This document shows, piece after piece, positions 1-7,868 of a stretch of 29,402 nt of DNA. The stretch spans positions 1 through 29,402 of the forward strand of contig CAZGQS010000025.1 of assembly GCA_964527775.1 (NCBI GenBank), read 5' to 3'. The notes under the pieces were generated by a model. It was not told where the DNA came from, made no database searches, and saw only the letters and a program-made list of their open reading frames with translations. Source of the stretch: VMCP01 sp964527775. GTDB taxonomy: Bacteria; Bacteroidota; Bacteroidia; NS11-12g; UBA955. Each line of letters opens with the position of its first letter. The stretch's first letter is position 1. The position numbers and the translations under genes are program-made.

Positions 1-308
1 ATCGACGATTAAAATGCTTAATTGTAGTTGACTTAAAAATAGGAAATTTTGAAGCATCTTTCAAAGGTCAAATGGAATTATACCTCCGCTATTTAGAAAA
101 ACACGAACAGATTGAAGGTGAAAATTCACCCATTGGATTGATCCTATGTTCAGGAAAAAATGAAGAACATATCGAGTTAATGCAATTAGACAAAAGCAAT
201 ATTCGTGTTGCTGAATATTTAACCCTATTGCCTTCAAAAGAGTTGTTAAAACAAAAATTACAACTAGCGATTGAAATTGCAAAGAATCGAATTGAAATTA
301 ATGAATAA
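1..308 (+). CDS. DUF1016/YhcG-type PDDEXK nuclease, C-terminal fragment (5' end outside window)
   Basis: The reading frame is open from base 3 at the left edge, so only about the last 101 codons of a longer gene are present. The visible part reads LIVVDLKIGNFEASFKGQ and then a run containing LYLRYLEK, PIGLILCSGKNEE and a leucine-rich tail ending LPSKELLKQKL. This matches the C-terminal PD-(D/E)XK nuclease domain of the DUF1016 (YhcG) family: the D of VDLKIG and its following K fit the D...(D/E)xK core. Members occur next to restriction systems or alone, and their cellular role is poorly defined. The next gene starts before this one stops, with an 8-base overlap around 301-308, which suggests co-transcription. 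Family assignment is from remembered motif patterns; the N-terminal half cannot be judged. Confidence 0.8.
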   Translation, partial: RRLKCLIVVDLKIGNFEASFKGQMELYLRYLEKHEQIEGENSPIGLILCSGKNEEHIELMQLDKSNIRVAEYLTLLPSKELLKQKLQLAIEIAKNRIEINE

Positions 309-1734
309 TCATACTATGCAACTCTTCCCCACCCTATGCAGCTTTGGTGCTGCTCAAAAAGTTACTGGTTCTAAACACCTGATTACCACCATCACAGGAG
401 AAAAAATCTTGCTCGATTGCGGTATGTTTCAGGGTGAAGGGAAAGATAGCGACGAAATGAATAGACACTGGGGATTTGAACCGCGTGAAATTGATTACGT
501 GATTCTTTCGCATGCCCATATTGATCATACCGGACTGCTTCCTAAATTAGTTAAAGACGGTTTTACTGGTCCCATTTATTGCAACTCTGGAACCAAAGAC
601 TTGTGCGAAATCATGCTCTTAGACGGTGCCTTTATTCAAAAAAGCGACCTGAAAAGAGTCAATAAAAGACGACTTGAAAAAGGGCAACCACCTATTGAGG
701 CACTGTATGATGAAGACGATGCTTTCCAAGCACTCAGTCAAATGTCGGTAGTTGAAAACGGAAAGCCTTTTAAAGTGGGCGATTCCACCTGGGTCACCTT
801 TATTTTAAATGCCCATATCTTGGGAAGCGCAGCCATTCATATGAAACTTCTTCCGCTTGAAGGAGATGCCATTACTTTTACTTTTACGGGGGACATTGGA
901 CGCGATAGCGACCAAATTTTGGACGGACCTTTCCCATTTCCACAGTCTGACTACATTCTCTGTGAAAGCACCTACGGTGATCGTTTGCATTCAGTCAACG
1001 AAGATGTAAAAGATCAGCTATTGAAAATTGTACATGAAACTTGCGTGGAAAAAGGTGGAAAGGTCATTATTCCTGCATTTTCGGTAGATAGAACTCAAGA
1101 ATTGATTTATTTGTTAGATCAATTGAGCTTCGAAAAAGCACTCCCAACAATACCTGTATATATTGATAGCCCATTGAGTGTTAAAGCCACCAATATCATG
1201 GCAAAACACCAAGAAGAATTCAACCCTGAAATCCTACAATACATCATCAAAGACGGCAATCCGTTTGATTTTCCACACCTTCATTATGTAAGTAAAGTAG
1301 AGGATTCTAAGGCCATCAACACTCATGAAGGTCCAGCAATCATCATTTCGGCCAGTGGTATGGCCGAAGCGGGTAGAATTAAGCACCACATCATGAACAA
1401 CATTGAGAATCCGAACAATACCATTCTCATTGTGGGCTATGCCACTCCCTACACCCTTGCTGGGCAATTGATTCAAGGAAAAGAGGAAGTTCGAATCTTT
1501 GGAGACCAATTCAAAGTGAATGCCAAGGTTGAGCGCATGGGAAATTTCAGCGCACATGCAGATTATCTAGAAATGTTGGATTATTTGTCCTGTCAAAAAA
1601 TTGAAGATGTGAAAAAAGTACTTTTAGTTCATGGGGACACCGATGTGATGGATGTTTTTGCTGAAAAATTGAAGACCAAAGGCTTTAAAAAAGTAAGAAA
1701 AATGGTGTGGGGAGAACCTGTGGAACTGAGATGA
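301..1734 (+). CDS. beta-CASP metallo-beta-lactamase fold nuclease (RNA-type)
   Basis: Predicted zinc-dependent nuclease of the metallo-beta-lactamase/beta-CASP group, the family of CPSF-73-like and archaeal RNA-processing enzymes, probably cytoplasmic. About 477 residues from the ATG at 301. The zinc motif HAHIDH lies at residues 71-76, the metal-bridging Asp in FTGDIGRD at about 198, the beta-CASP middle domain covers roughly residues 220-400, and the RNA-specificity tail shows SASGMAEAGRIKHH and FSAHADY (His 419). All expected metal ligands are present. An in-frame TTG at 271 would add ten residues (LQRIELKL) unlike the family's N-terminus, which normally begins a few residues before a CGAAxxVTGS-type strand (here SFGAAQKVTGSKH), so 301 (or the ATG at 316) is preferred. 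Its ATGA stop overlaps the start of the next gene. Substrate is unknown; mRNA decay or rRNA processing is an inference from the family. Confidence 0.9.
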   Translation: MNNHTMQLFPTLCSFGAAQKVTGSKHLITTITGEKILLDCGMFQGEGKDSDEMNRHWGFEPREIDYVILSHAHIDHTGLLPKLVKDGFTGPIYCNSGTKDLCEIMLLDGAFIQKSDLKRVNKRRLEKGQPPIEALYDEDDAFQALSQMSVVENGKPFKVGDSTWVTFILNAHILGSAAIHMKLLPLEGDAITFTFTGDIGRDSDQILDGPFPFPQSDYILCESTYGDRLHSVNEDVKDQLLKIVHETCVEKGGKVIIPAFSVDRTQELIYLLDQLSFEKALPTIPVYIDSPLSVKATNIMAKHQEEFNPEILQYIIKDGNPFDFPHLHYVSKVEDSKAINTHEGPAIIISASGMAEAGRIKHHIMNNIENPNNTILIVGYATPYTLAGQLIQGKEEVRIFGDQFKVNAKVERMGNFSAHADYLEMLDYLSCQKIEDVKKVLLVHGDTDVMDVFAEKLKTKGFKKVRKMVWGEPVELR

Positions 1735-3251
1735 AAAAGTCACTCCTGACCCTATGCCTTTTCATCACTGGATGGGCAAATGCTCAAACCACCAAACCCA
1801 TTTCTTTCACCCCTGACTTGAGCAATCCTAAGTTCGAAAAGGGCAAATGGACAGGTGAATTGAATGCTGGAGGCATGCTGTTGGCCATCACTTTGAACCT
1901 GTTTAAATATCCCATAGAAACCCCAGAATTAAAATATCAAGCGAAATTAGACGTGCCACTTCAAGGGGTTAAAAACTATGCGGCTTCTTCTGTGACCGTA
2001 AAAGGAAGGGCCATCACGGTCAATTTTGACGGATTCGGGGCTCAGTTTGAAGGGGAACTTAAAAACGGCGAAATTCAAGGCAAATGGACACAAAGCAAAT
2101 ACAGTGTTCCGCTCACTCTGACATACGGAGCTGCCGCGGAGTTGAAACGCCCGCAAACACCAACAGAACCGTTCGATTATGTTTCAAAAACCGTTCATTT
2201 TTCAAATCAAAAGGGCACAGTAAGGTTTGAGGGCACGTTGTCGCATCCAAAGTCTGATTCAATAAAACATTTTCCCACCGCCATCTTATTTACTGGAAGC
2301 GGACTACAAGATCGGGATGAAAGTTTTGTGGGACATAAACCCTTCGCGGTGATTGCTCATCACCTTACCCAAAATGGATTTGCTGTATTAAGAGTGGATG
2401 ATCGTTGCGCAGGACGAAGCGTCTGTGCGCCGGGTTCCAATAATTTCACCACCCAAGAACTCATTGACGATGACGGATATAGCTATGCGCGTTGGGCTTT
2501 GGATTCTATTTGCGGAAATCAACCCCTCTTTTTAATTGGACATTCAGAAGGTGGAGCCCTAGCGGCTGGGGTAAATTTGAAGTTGAAATCTCAGGGTATC
2601 GAAAATCCTGTTTATTCCATCGGATTGGCGCCTGCTTTGGTTAGCGGATTTGAAATCAACGCCTATCAAAACCGATTGATATTCGGAAAAATAGAATCAG
2701 ACTCATTGGTTCTGAATGATTTAGAATATTTACACCGAGGCATCATCTCATCTATGTTAGAACAAAGCGTCTTTGAAAATTTCGACAGTCTCAAGGTGGT
2801 TGAAATCATTGAAACTGAGCTAAAACTGGTCTCAAAAAAATCCCGCAATATGGCCAATAAAAGCTTCAAGAAAAATGCAGGAATCCCATTAAAATCTAGT
2901 TTAATTCAATCGTATACAAACCCAAAATTAACTTCAGCTTGGTTCAAGGAATTTCTTAAATTCAATCCGGGTGAATTGTGGTTTGAACTCAATGAGGGCT
3001 TGATTCTTCAGGGTGGAATGGACAAGCAAGTGCCTGCATTTTTGAATAATAAGGCATTGGGAAAACATGCAGAAACTTTGATGCATGTTGACCGTCCAAC
3101 AGCCTTGACTTATACAGAATTTCAAGGTTTGAATCATCTGTTTCAGCCCTGTAAAACGGGTGATGTTGGAGAGTATGCTCAAATAGAAACCACCATCGAT
3201 GAATTGGTTTTAACTGAACTCTCCGCTTGGATGAAAAACAAAATGAATTAG
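1731..3251 (+). CDS. secreted alpha/beta hydrolase with N-terminal beta domain
   Basis: An exported serine hydrolase of about 506 residues. The ATG at 1731 starts MKKSLLTLCLFITGWANAQ, a clear signal peptide ending at an AxA-type site; the upstream GTG at 1707 would put extra residues before the signal and lies inside the previous gene. A beta-rich N-terminal domain (about 25-150) is followed by an alpha/beta hydrolase domain (about 160-506). The nucleophile elbow GHSEGG places Ser 272; likely partners are Asp 431 in GGMDKQVP and His 469 in GLNHLFQ, the usual order and spacing. Related proteins are annotated as prolyl-oligopeptidase-like or dienelactone-hydrolase-like; the substrate is not predictable. 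The oxyanion-side motif reads DDRCAGRS where relatives usually have DRRGxGxS, so it keeps the fold but with a Cys. The gene overlaps the nuclease gene by 4 bases and overlaps pdxA tail to tail. Confidence 0.85.
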   Translation: MKKSLLTLCLFITGWANAQTTKPISFTPDLSNPKFEKGKWTGELNAGGMLLAITLNLFKYPIETPELKYQAKLDVPLQGVKNYAASSVTVKGRAITVNFDGFGAQFEGELKNGEIQGKWTQSKYSVPLTLTYGAAAELKRPQTPTEPFDYVSKTVHFSNQKGTVRFEGTLSHPKSDSIKHFPTAILFTGSGLQDRDESFVGHKPFAVIAHHLTQNGFAVLRVDDRCAGRSVCAPGSNNFTTQELIDDDGYSYARWALDSICGNQPLFLIGHSEGGALAAGVNLKLKSQGIENPVYSIGLAPALVSGFEINAYQNRLIFGKIESDSLVLNDLEYLHRGIISSMLEQSVFENFDSLKVVEIIETELKLVSKKSRNMANKSFKKNAGIPLKSSLIQSYTNPKLTSAWFKEFLKFNPGELWFELNEGLILQGGMDKQVPAFLNNKALGKHAETLMHVDRPTALTYTEFQGLNHLFQPCKTGDVGEYAQIETTIDELVLTELSAWMKNKMN

Positions 3252-4312
3252 AAGTCTATTCTAAATCTTTCTCTGCGCAATTCAGCATAAGGAAGCGGAT
3301 TTTCGAAGTCTTTTCCGAATTGTTTGCGGTTTTTAACAATCATAATTGCATCAAAAATGGCGTTTTGCATGCTAAGCGTTTCGGCTTCGCCTTTTCCAGC
3401 TAAACTGTAGGCGGTTCCGTGATCGGGGCTGGTTCTTACTAGAGGCAAACCAGCGGTGAAGTTCACTCCATCGTAGAATGCCATTGATTTAAAAGGAATC
3501 AACCCTTGATCGTGGTACATGGCTAGTACTGCGTCAAATTGCATGTATTGTCCACCTCCAAAAAATGAATCTGCAGAATACGGACCGTAAACCAATCTAC
3601 CTTGTTCGAAAACGCTCTTCACTGCGGGCGCAATGATTTCTTGCTCCTCCTTGCCCAATAGACCGTTGTCACCGGCATGCGGATTCAATCCCAAGACGGC
3701 AATACGGGGCTTAACCAAATTGAAATCTTCGCGCAACGAATTATAGACTACATCTAATTTGTCTATGATGAGATTTTTACTGATTTTTTTTGCAATTTCT
3801 GCAACTGGGACGTGTTCAGTGGCCAAGGCAACTCGCAGATCTTCGCTTTCCAAAAACATGCAATAATTTTCAACATTGAATTTCTTGGCTATATATCCAG
3901 TGTGTCCAGAAAATCCTTTTTCATGTTCTGCTACGGTTGATTTATCTAAGGGCGCAGTTACCAGAGCATCAAGGTTCTGAGCATCGTCGAGGGCTTTTTG
4001 CAAGCTCAAAAGGGCTTCTTTACCTGCTGAAGCAGAAGGCTTTCCCGGTTGTAATTCAAGGGTTTCATCAGAAGATATGACCAAGTTCAACTTGCCTGTT
4101 TGGGCTTCAGATGCAGACTTCACCAATTGGTACATGGGCTTCTCCAAATTCAAGAGCTTTTTATAAAACGCAAAACTCTTTGGGGAAGCATACAAAATGG
4201 GTGTACAGTACTTGAAAATCAAATCATTGGAAAATATTCTGAGAATGATATCGAGTCCTACACCGTGAGGATCGCCTTGAGTAATACCTATTTTTATGTT
4301 GTTTTCTGACAT
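3248..4312 (-). CDS. pdxA: 4-hydroxythreonine-4-phosphate dehydrogenase PdxA
   Basis: NAD-dependent oxidation of 4-phosphohydroxy-L-threonine, which feeds PdxJ in the DXP-dependent route to pyridoxal 5'-phosphate; a cytoplasmic homodimer. The 354-residue length is normal for the family. Visible motifs in order: ITQGDPHGVG (12-18 region), SGHTGYIA (His 137), TEHVPV (His 167), LNPHAGDNGLLG (His 212), ADSFF, MYHDQGLIPFK (His 267), and GLPLVRTSPDHGTAYSLAGKG. His 167, 212 and 267 align by spacing with the three metal-binding histidines of E. coli PdxA. The opening loop has GDPHGVGLD where most relatives have GDPAGIGPE, a modest divergence in the nucleotide/substrate region. The gene stands alone on the minus strand, divergent from the ligase-like gene. 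No clear -7 box was found in front of its start. Confidence 0.97.
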   Translation of the reverse strand: MSENNIKIGITQGDPHGVGLDIILRIFSNDLIFKYCTPILYASPKSFAFYKKLLNLEKPMYQLVKSASEAQTGKLNLVISSDETLELQPGKPSASAGKEALLSLQKALDDAQNLDALVTAPLDKSTVAEHEKGFSGHTGYIAKKFNVENYCMFLESEDLRVALATEHVPVAEIAKKISKNLIIDKLDVVYNSLREDFNLVKPRIAVLGLNPHAGDNGLLGKEEQEIIAPAVKSVFEQGRLVYGPYSADSFFGGGQYMQFDAVLAMYHDQGLIPFKSMAFYDGVNFTAGLPLVRTSPDHGTAYSLAGKGEAETLSMQNAIFDAIMIVKNRKQFGKDFENPLPYAELRRERFRIDF

Positions 4313-4415
4313 TTTAAGGGGCGTTTAACCGTATATGCCCAAATTTTTAAACACGGTACTGCAAAATAACGATAAAATCCCGAGTTCATAATCGATGAAT
4401 CGAGGGAATTCTACC

Positions 4416-4423
4416 TAATTTTG
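4416..4423 (+). promoter_or_regulatory. -7 box TAATTTTG upstream of the ligase-like gene
   Basis: TAATTTTG is an exact match to the Bacteroidota -7 consensus TAnnTTTG and ends 5 bases before the ATG at 4429. No TTG is found at the usual upstream distance. A short palindrome, TCGAT-ga-ATCGA, sits at 4392-4403. If used, transcription would begin at or beside the start codon. Confidence 0.5.
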
Positions 4424-4428
4424 TTGAA

Positions 4429-7134
4429 ATGGCAAAAATCCGTGTTGGAATAATTTTTGGCGGCCCTTCGAGAGAGCGCGAAGTTTCGTTTGCTGGCGGA
4501 CGTACCGTATACGACAACCTTGATAAATCGGTATTTGAACCGGTTCCACTTTTTGTAGATAGTTTCGGATCAATGGTAATTTTGAATTGGGAAAACATTT
4601 ACAAAGGCAGTATCCGCGATTTTTATCCACCGGTAGAATTTCTACCTGAATTGCCTCACGGCTTTCAATTGTATGCAGAACAGCTTGATTCGGTGTATGA
4701 CCCAATCAACGGGCATGCCGTTAGAATGGCTATGTTAGAAACCATTGGTCAATCCATTGCTCTCGATGACTTGAAATATGCCATTGATTTTGCATTTTTA
4801 GCCTTGCACGGCACCTTTGGAGAAGACGGAAGCATTCAAGGTTTGTTGGAATGGCTAGGTATCCCCTACTCGGGTTCGGGCATTTTACCTTCGGCCATTG
4901 GAATTAATAAATCGGTTCAAAAGAAACTTCAATCTAGATCAAATCTGTTTGTCAATCAATTTTCGAGCATCAAACAGGAACAGTGGATCAATTCAGATAC
5001 TGTTGAAAAACATCAATTATTTCAAGAATTGATCAGCCTTTTGGGAGATAACATGGTAGTAAAACCTGCTCACCAAGGTTCGTCGTTGGGCGTAAGCATT
5101 TTGAAAGAATGCAATTTTGAACAGTTTTGTGAAGCCGTTGATTTGGCTTTCTTCAAAACCTTTATGGATCCTGAAGAATTCAAATCAAAACCTGCTGATG
5201 AGCAAATTCAATGGATCAAGGAATTTACCGATTTCAGAAGCGGTCTGGGATTACCCTTGTGGTTGAATGACCAAAAAGTAATGCGTCCAGATGAGTTATT
5301 GAAACTCATTACACGCGCTGAGGAAACCATCGAATTAAGAGCATTTGACAGCGAATCTGAAGTGCTCGTTGAATCTCTGATTGAAGGAAAAGAGTTTTCG
5401 TGCATCGTGGTGGAGAAAAATTCACGCGACATCATTGCACTGCCTCCCACCGAAATCAGAAAGTCTGGCGCCCTGTTTGACTACAGAAGTAAATATTTGC
5501 CTGGGCTGAGCAACAAAGTGACTCCCATTGAAATTGAAGATGCATGGATTGATAAAATTCGCAAAGCCTGCTGTGAATTGTATCGCGAACTTGAATTTGA
5601 AGTCTATGCGAGAATTGATGGTTTTATTTCTTCTTCGGGGGACGTTTTCCTGAACGATCCCAACACCACCAGCGGAATGATGCCCAGCTCGTTTTTCTTT
5701 CATCAGGCTGCCGAAATTGGATTGAATCCCAGTCAGTTTATATCCTTCATCATAGAAACGTCCCTCAGAAATAGAATTGAAAAACATCCTAACGGCAATA
5801 AACACATCCAACTGAAACAGCTGATGTTAGACCTGATTCACAATCCCTCGAAAAATAAAACGGGAAAACGCAGAATTGGGGTTATCATGGGTGGGTACAG
5901 TTTTGAACGACACATCAGCATGGAGTCGGGTAGAAATATTTACGAGAAGATCAGTTCCAGCGAAGATTTTGAAGCATTGCCATTGTTTTTAGCGGGAGAT
6001 TCTAGTGGATATGAACTCTACAGATTGCCTCTGAATGCCATGTTAAAAGACAACGCCGATGACATTAGAGATAAGGTTTTAAACTTTAAACCTCACCCCG
6101 TTTTGTCAAGCATTCAGCAAGAAGCTGAAGGAATCACGCTGAAATACAATCCTTCGGGCGCACAATTCAAACCAGAGAAAATATCCTTACACGAGTTAAA
6201 AAATGAGGTGGAAGGTGTGTTTATAGCCTTACACGGAAGACCGGGTGAAGATGGAACTTTACAAAAAGACCTGAGCGATTATGGGATTTATTTTAATGGC
6301 TCTCAATCACATAGCTCCGAAATAACCATCAATAAATACCATACCAATCAAAAGTTGAAACAACTGGGATTTTTGGTAGCACAGCAAAAAATGCTCTCAA
6401 AGATTGAATTCAGCGACAATCCAACCGAATCAGTAGAAAAGTTGGTTGCTGAGTTTGGACTTCCATTGATTGCAAAACCAGCAGATGATGGTTGTTCAGC
6501 AGCAGTTCGAAAGATTAAGTCAGTTAAAGAGTTAGAAGATTTCTGCACCTTGATTTTTAGAGATTCTATTGAACTAGATTCAGTGATTTCAGCCCGACTT
6601 GGAATTTCCATTTACGATGAGCTTCCCCGGAAGTCTGAATTGTTGATTGAGCAGTTCATAGATAAAGGAGATTGTGAACGCTTTTTGGAAGTTACCGGTG
6701 GTATGCTCACCCATTTAAACGAAGATGGAACCTTGAGGTACGAAATGTTTGAACCATCTGAATCATTGGCAGAATCTGAAATTTTGAGTTTGGAAGAGAA
6801 GTTTTTGGCTGGAGAAGGACAAAACCTCACTCCATCGAGGTTTTCAAAAGATGCAAAGGAACAGGAACGAATCTCCAACGAAGTAAAAGGCACTTTGGAA
6901 AAAGTGGCGCGAGCATTGGATGTGACGGGATATTGCAGAATTGATGCGTTTGTGAAAATTTACAGCAACGGTAAAGTTGAAACGTACATCATTGAAATCA
7001 ACTCTTTGCCAGGTATGACGCCAGCAACCTGTATTTATCATCAGGCGGCAATAAACGGCTACAAACCATTTGACTTCATCAAAGGCATTCTGCATTTTGG
7101 ACAGAAATATCAACAAATTGGAAGCGCACAATAA
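4429..7134 (+). CDS. tandem (two-domain) D-alanine--D-alanine ligase-like protein
   Basis: Two complete ATP-grasp D-Ala-D-Ala ligase-like units in one 901-residue chain; ordinary Ddl has about 300-370. Unit 1 (about 1-450): GGPSREREVS with Glu 16, HGTFGEDG at 127, Lys 212 in VVKPAHQGSSLGV, the omega-loop FDYRSKY (350-356), RID at 395-397, and NDPNTTSG in which Asp 410 replaces the usual Glu while Asn 412 is kept. Unit 2 (about 480-901): GGYSFERHIS with Glu 493, HGRPGEDG at 602, Lys 683 in IAKPADDGCSAAVRK (glycine loop altered), no DYxxKY omega-loop, RID at 837-839 and the canonical EINSLPGM at 856-863. So each half keeps and loses different parts. The following PASTA gene is a common ddl neighbour in Bacteroidota, which supports this being the peptidoglycan dipeptide ligase. 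Whether both halves are active is unknown. Confidence 0.85.
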   Translation: MAKIRVGIIFGGPSREREVSFAGGRTVYDNLDKSVFEPVPLFVDSFGSMVILNWENIYKGSIRDFYPPVEFLPELPHGFQLYAEQLDSVYDPINGHAVRMAMLETIGQSIALDDLKYAIDFAFLALHGTFGEDGSIQGLLEWLGIPYSGSGILPSAIGINKSVQKKLQSRSNLFVNQFSSIKQEQWINSDTVEKHQLFQELISLLGDNMVVKPAHQGSSLGVSILKECNFEQFCEAVDLAFFKTFMDPEEFKSKPADEQIQWIKEFTDFRSGLGLPLWLNDQKVMRPDELLKLITRAEETIELRAFDSESEVLVESLIEGKEFSCIVVEKNSRDIIALPPTEIRKSGALFDYRSKYLPGLSNKVTPIEIEDAWIDKIRKACCELYRELEFEVYARIDGFISSSGDVFLNDPNTTSGMMPSSFFFHQAAEIGLNPSQFISFIIETSLRNRIEKHPNGNKHIQLKQLMLDLIHNPSKNKTGKRRIGVIMGGYSFERHISMESGRNIYEKISSSEDFEALPLFLAGDSSGYELYRLPLNAMLKDNADDIRDKVLNFKPHPVLSSIQQEAEGITLKYNPSGAQFKPEKISLHELKNEVEGVFIALHGRPGEDGTLQKDLSDYGIYFNGSQSHSSEITINKYHTNQKLKQLGFLVAQQKMLSKIEFSDNPTESVEKLVAEFGLPLIAKPADDGCSAAVRKIKSVKELEDFCTLIFRDSIELDSVISARLGISIYDELPRKSELLIEQFIDKGDCERFLEVTGGMLTHLNEDGTLRYEMFEPSESLAESEILSLEEKFLAGEGQNLTPSRFSKDAKEQERISNEVKGTLEKVARALDVTGYCRIDAFVKIYSNGKVETYIIEINSLPGMTPATCIYHQAAINGYKPFDFIKGILHFGQKYQQIGSAQ

Positions 7135-7136
7135 TG

Positions 7137-7144
7137 TAAATTTG
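7137..7144 (+). promoter_or_regulatory. -7 box TAAATTTG upstream of the PASTA gene
   Basis: An exact TAnnTTTG match placed 2 bases after the ligase-like gene's stop and 9 bases before the ATG at 7154. A TTG at 7118-7120 lies 16 bases upstream, a little closer than usual. It could give the PASTA gene its own transcript in addition to read-through. Confidence 0.45.
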
Positions 7145-7153
7145 CGGTAGATT

Positions 7154-7771
7154 ATGTCTAATAGTTTCAATCCTTCGAAAAACCTATTGGTAAATATTGG
7201 ATTTGCTTTATTGGTTGGATTACTTTTACTTTTCATGGCCATCCAAGGTCTAGGTTGGTACACCAACCATAGCGAAAGAATTAAGGTCCCCAAGTTAACT
7301 GGAAAATCATTTGACGAGGCCAAGATTGAATTGGATCTTTTGGGACTGAATTGCGTGATTATTGATTCGGTGTATAGCGAGAAACTACCCGCCTTTTCTG
7401 TGGTAGAACAAAATCCGCCCATCGATATGGAGGTTAAACCCGGAAGAACTATTTATCTGACTATCAATAGTGGCAACAAACCTAAAATTAAGGCGCCAAA
7501 GTTGACTGACATGAGCATCACTCTGGCAAAAGCTGTATTGAAAAACAGAGGTTTCGAGTTGGGCAGCATTTCATACACCTACGATGAAATTGGGAACAAT
7601 CTGGTAGTTGAGCAATTTTATCGCGGTAAAGCTTTAGAAGCAGGCACACTACTCCCCAAAGGGTCAACTATTGATCTTAAGGTCGCTTCTACTGACAGAC
7701 AATATCAAACTACTACAGATTCTACTGGAATCATCAACGATGAAGGTGTATCTGAAGATTTTGGTATTTAA
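7154..7771 (+). CDS. PASTA-domain single-pass membrane protein
   Basis: A 205-residue protein with one N-terminal membrane helix (about 11-31) and two PASTA repeats outside the membrane, about 41-107 (opening KVPKLTGKSFDEAKIEL) and 111-178 (opening IKAPKLTDMSITLAKAVL). Each repeat has the family pattern of a short strand, a helix ending in a G-x-x-L/F turn, and a closing VVEQ...G...P.G..I strand pair. PASTA domains bind muropeptides or beta-lactams in kinases and penicillin-binding proteins; here there is no kinase or transpeptidase domain, so it is probably a peptidoglycan-binding membrane anchor or sensor. The tail after 180 is Thr/Ser/Asp-rich and probably disordered. It lies 19 bases downstream of the Ddl-like gene, a frequent pairing in Bacteroidota. 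The exact role is not known. Confidence 0.88.
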   Translation: MSNSFNPSKNLLVNIGFALLVGLLLLFMAIQGLGWYTNHSERIKVPKLTGKSFDEAKIELDLLGLNCVIIDSVYSEKLPAFSVVEQNPPIDMEVKPGRTIYLTINSGNKPKIKAPKLTDMSITLAKAVLKNRGFELGSISYTYDEIGNNLVVEQFYRGKALEAGTLLPKGSTIDLKVASTDRQYQTTTDSTGIINDEGVSEDFGI

Positions 7772-7781
7772 CCATGTCGCT

Positions 7782-7798
7782 GATCTTTTGAAAAGATT
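7782..7798. repeat. short palindrome in the gap before the T9SS cargo gene
   Basis: GATCTTTTGAAAAGATT has 7-base arms (ATCTTTT/AAAAGAT) around a single central G, 10 bases after the PASTA stop. There is no T run after it, so it is not a convincing terminator. It could be a protein-binding site or chance in AT-rich sequence. The rest of the gap (to 7868) shows only a weak TATTTTTA box at 7824-7831. Confidence 0.3.
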
Positions 7799-7868
7799 AC
7801 AATAAAATTGAGTAGGAACACAATATTTTTACCGAAATTGCGTTAATGCGTGGATACGCAACTGAGTC

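Noticed and set aside
271..300. TTG start extending the beta-CASP nuclease by ten residues
   Set aside because: The added residues do not resemble the family's N-terminus and lie wholly within the upstream nuclease gene; an ATG follows at 301.
1707..1730. GTG start giving the secreted hydrolase eight more residues
   Set aside because: It would put charged residues ahead of a complete signal peptide; the ATG at 1731 overlaps the previous stop in the common ATGA form.
4429..7134. Carbamoyl-phosphate synthase or other duplicated ATP-grasp enzyme
   Set aside because: Both halves carry Ddl-specific motifs (GGxSxER, HGxxGEDG, RID) and the sequence lacks carbamoyl-phosphate synthase signatures.
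6844..7422. 192-codon open frame on the minus strand across the ligase-like/PASTA junction
   Set aside because: It is antisense to two well-supported genes, crosses their junction and shows no recognisable domain.
7782..7798. Terminator after the PASTA gene
   Set aside because: Short AT-rich stem with a one-base centre and no T run; listed only as a palindrome.
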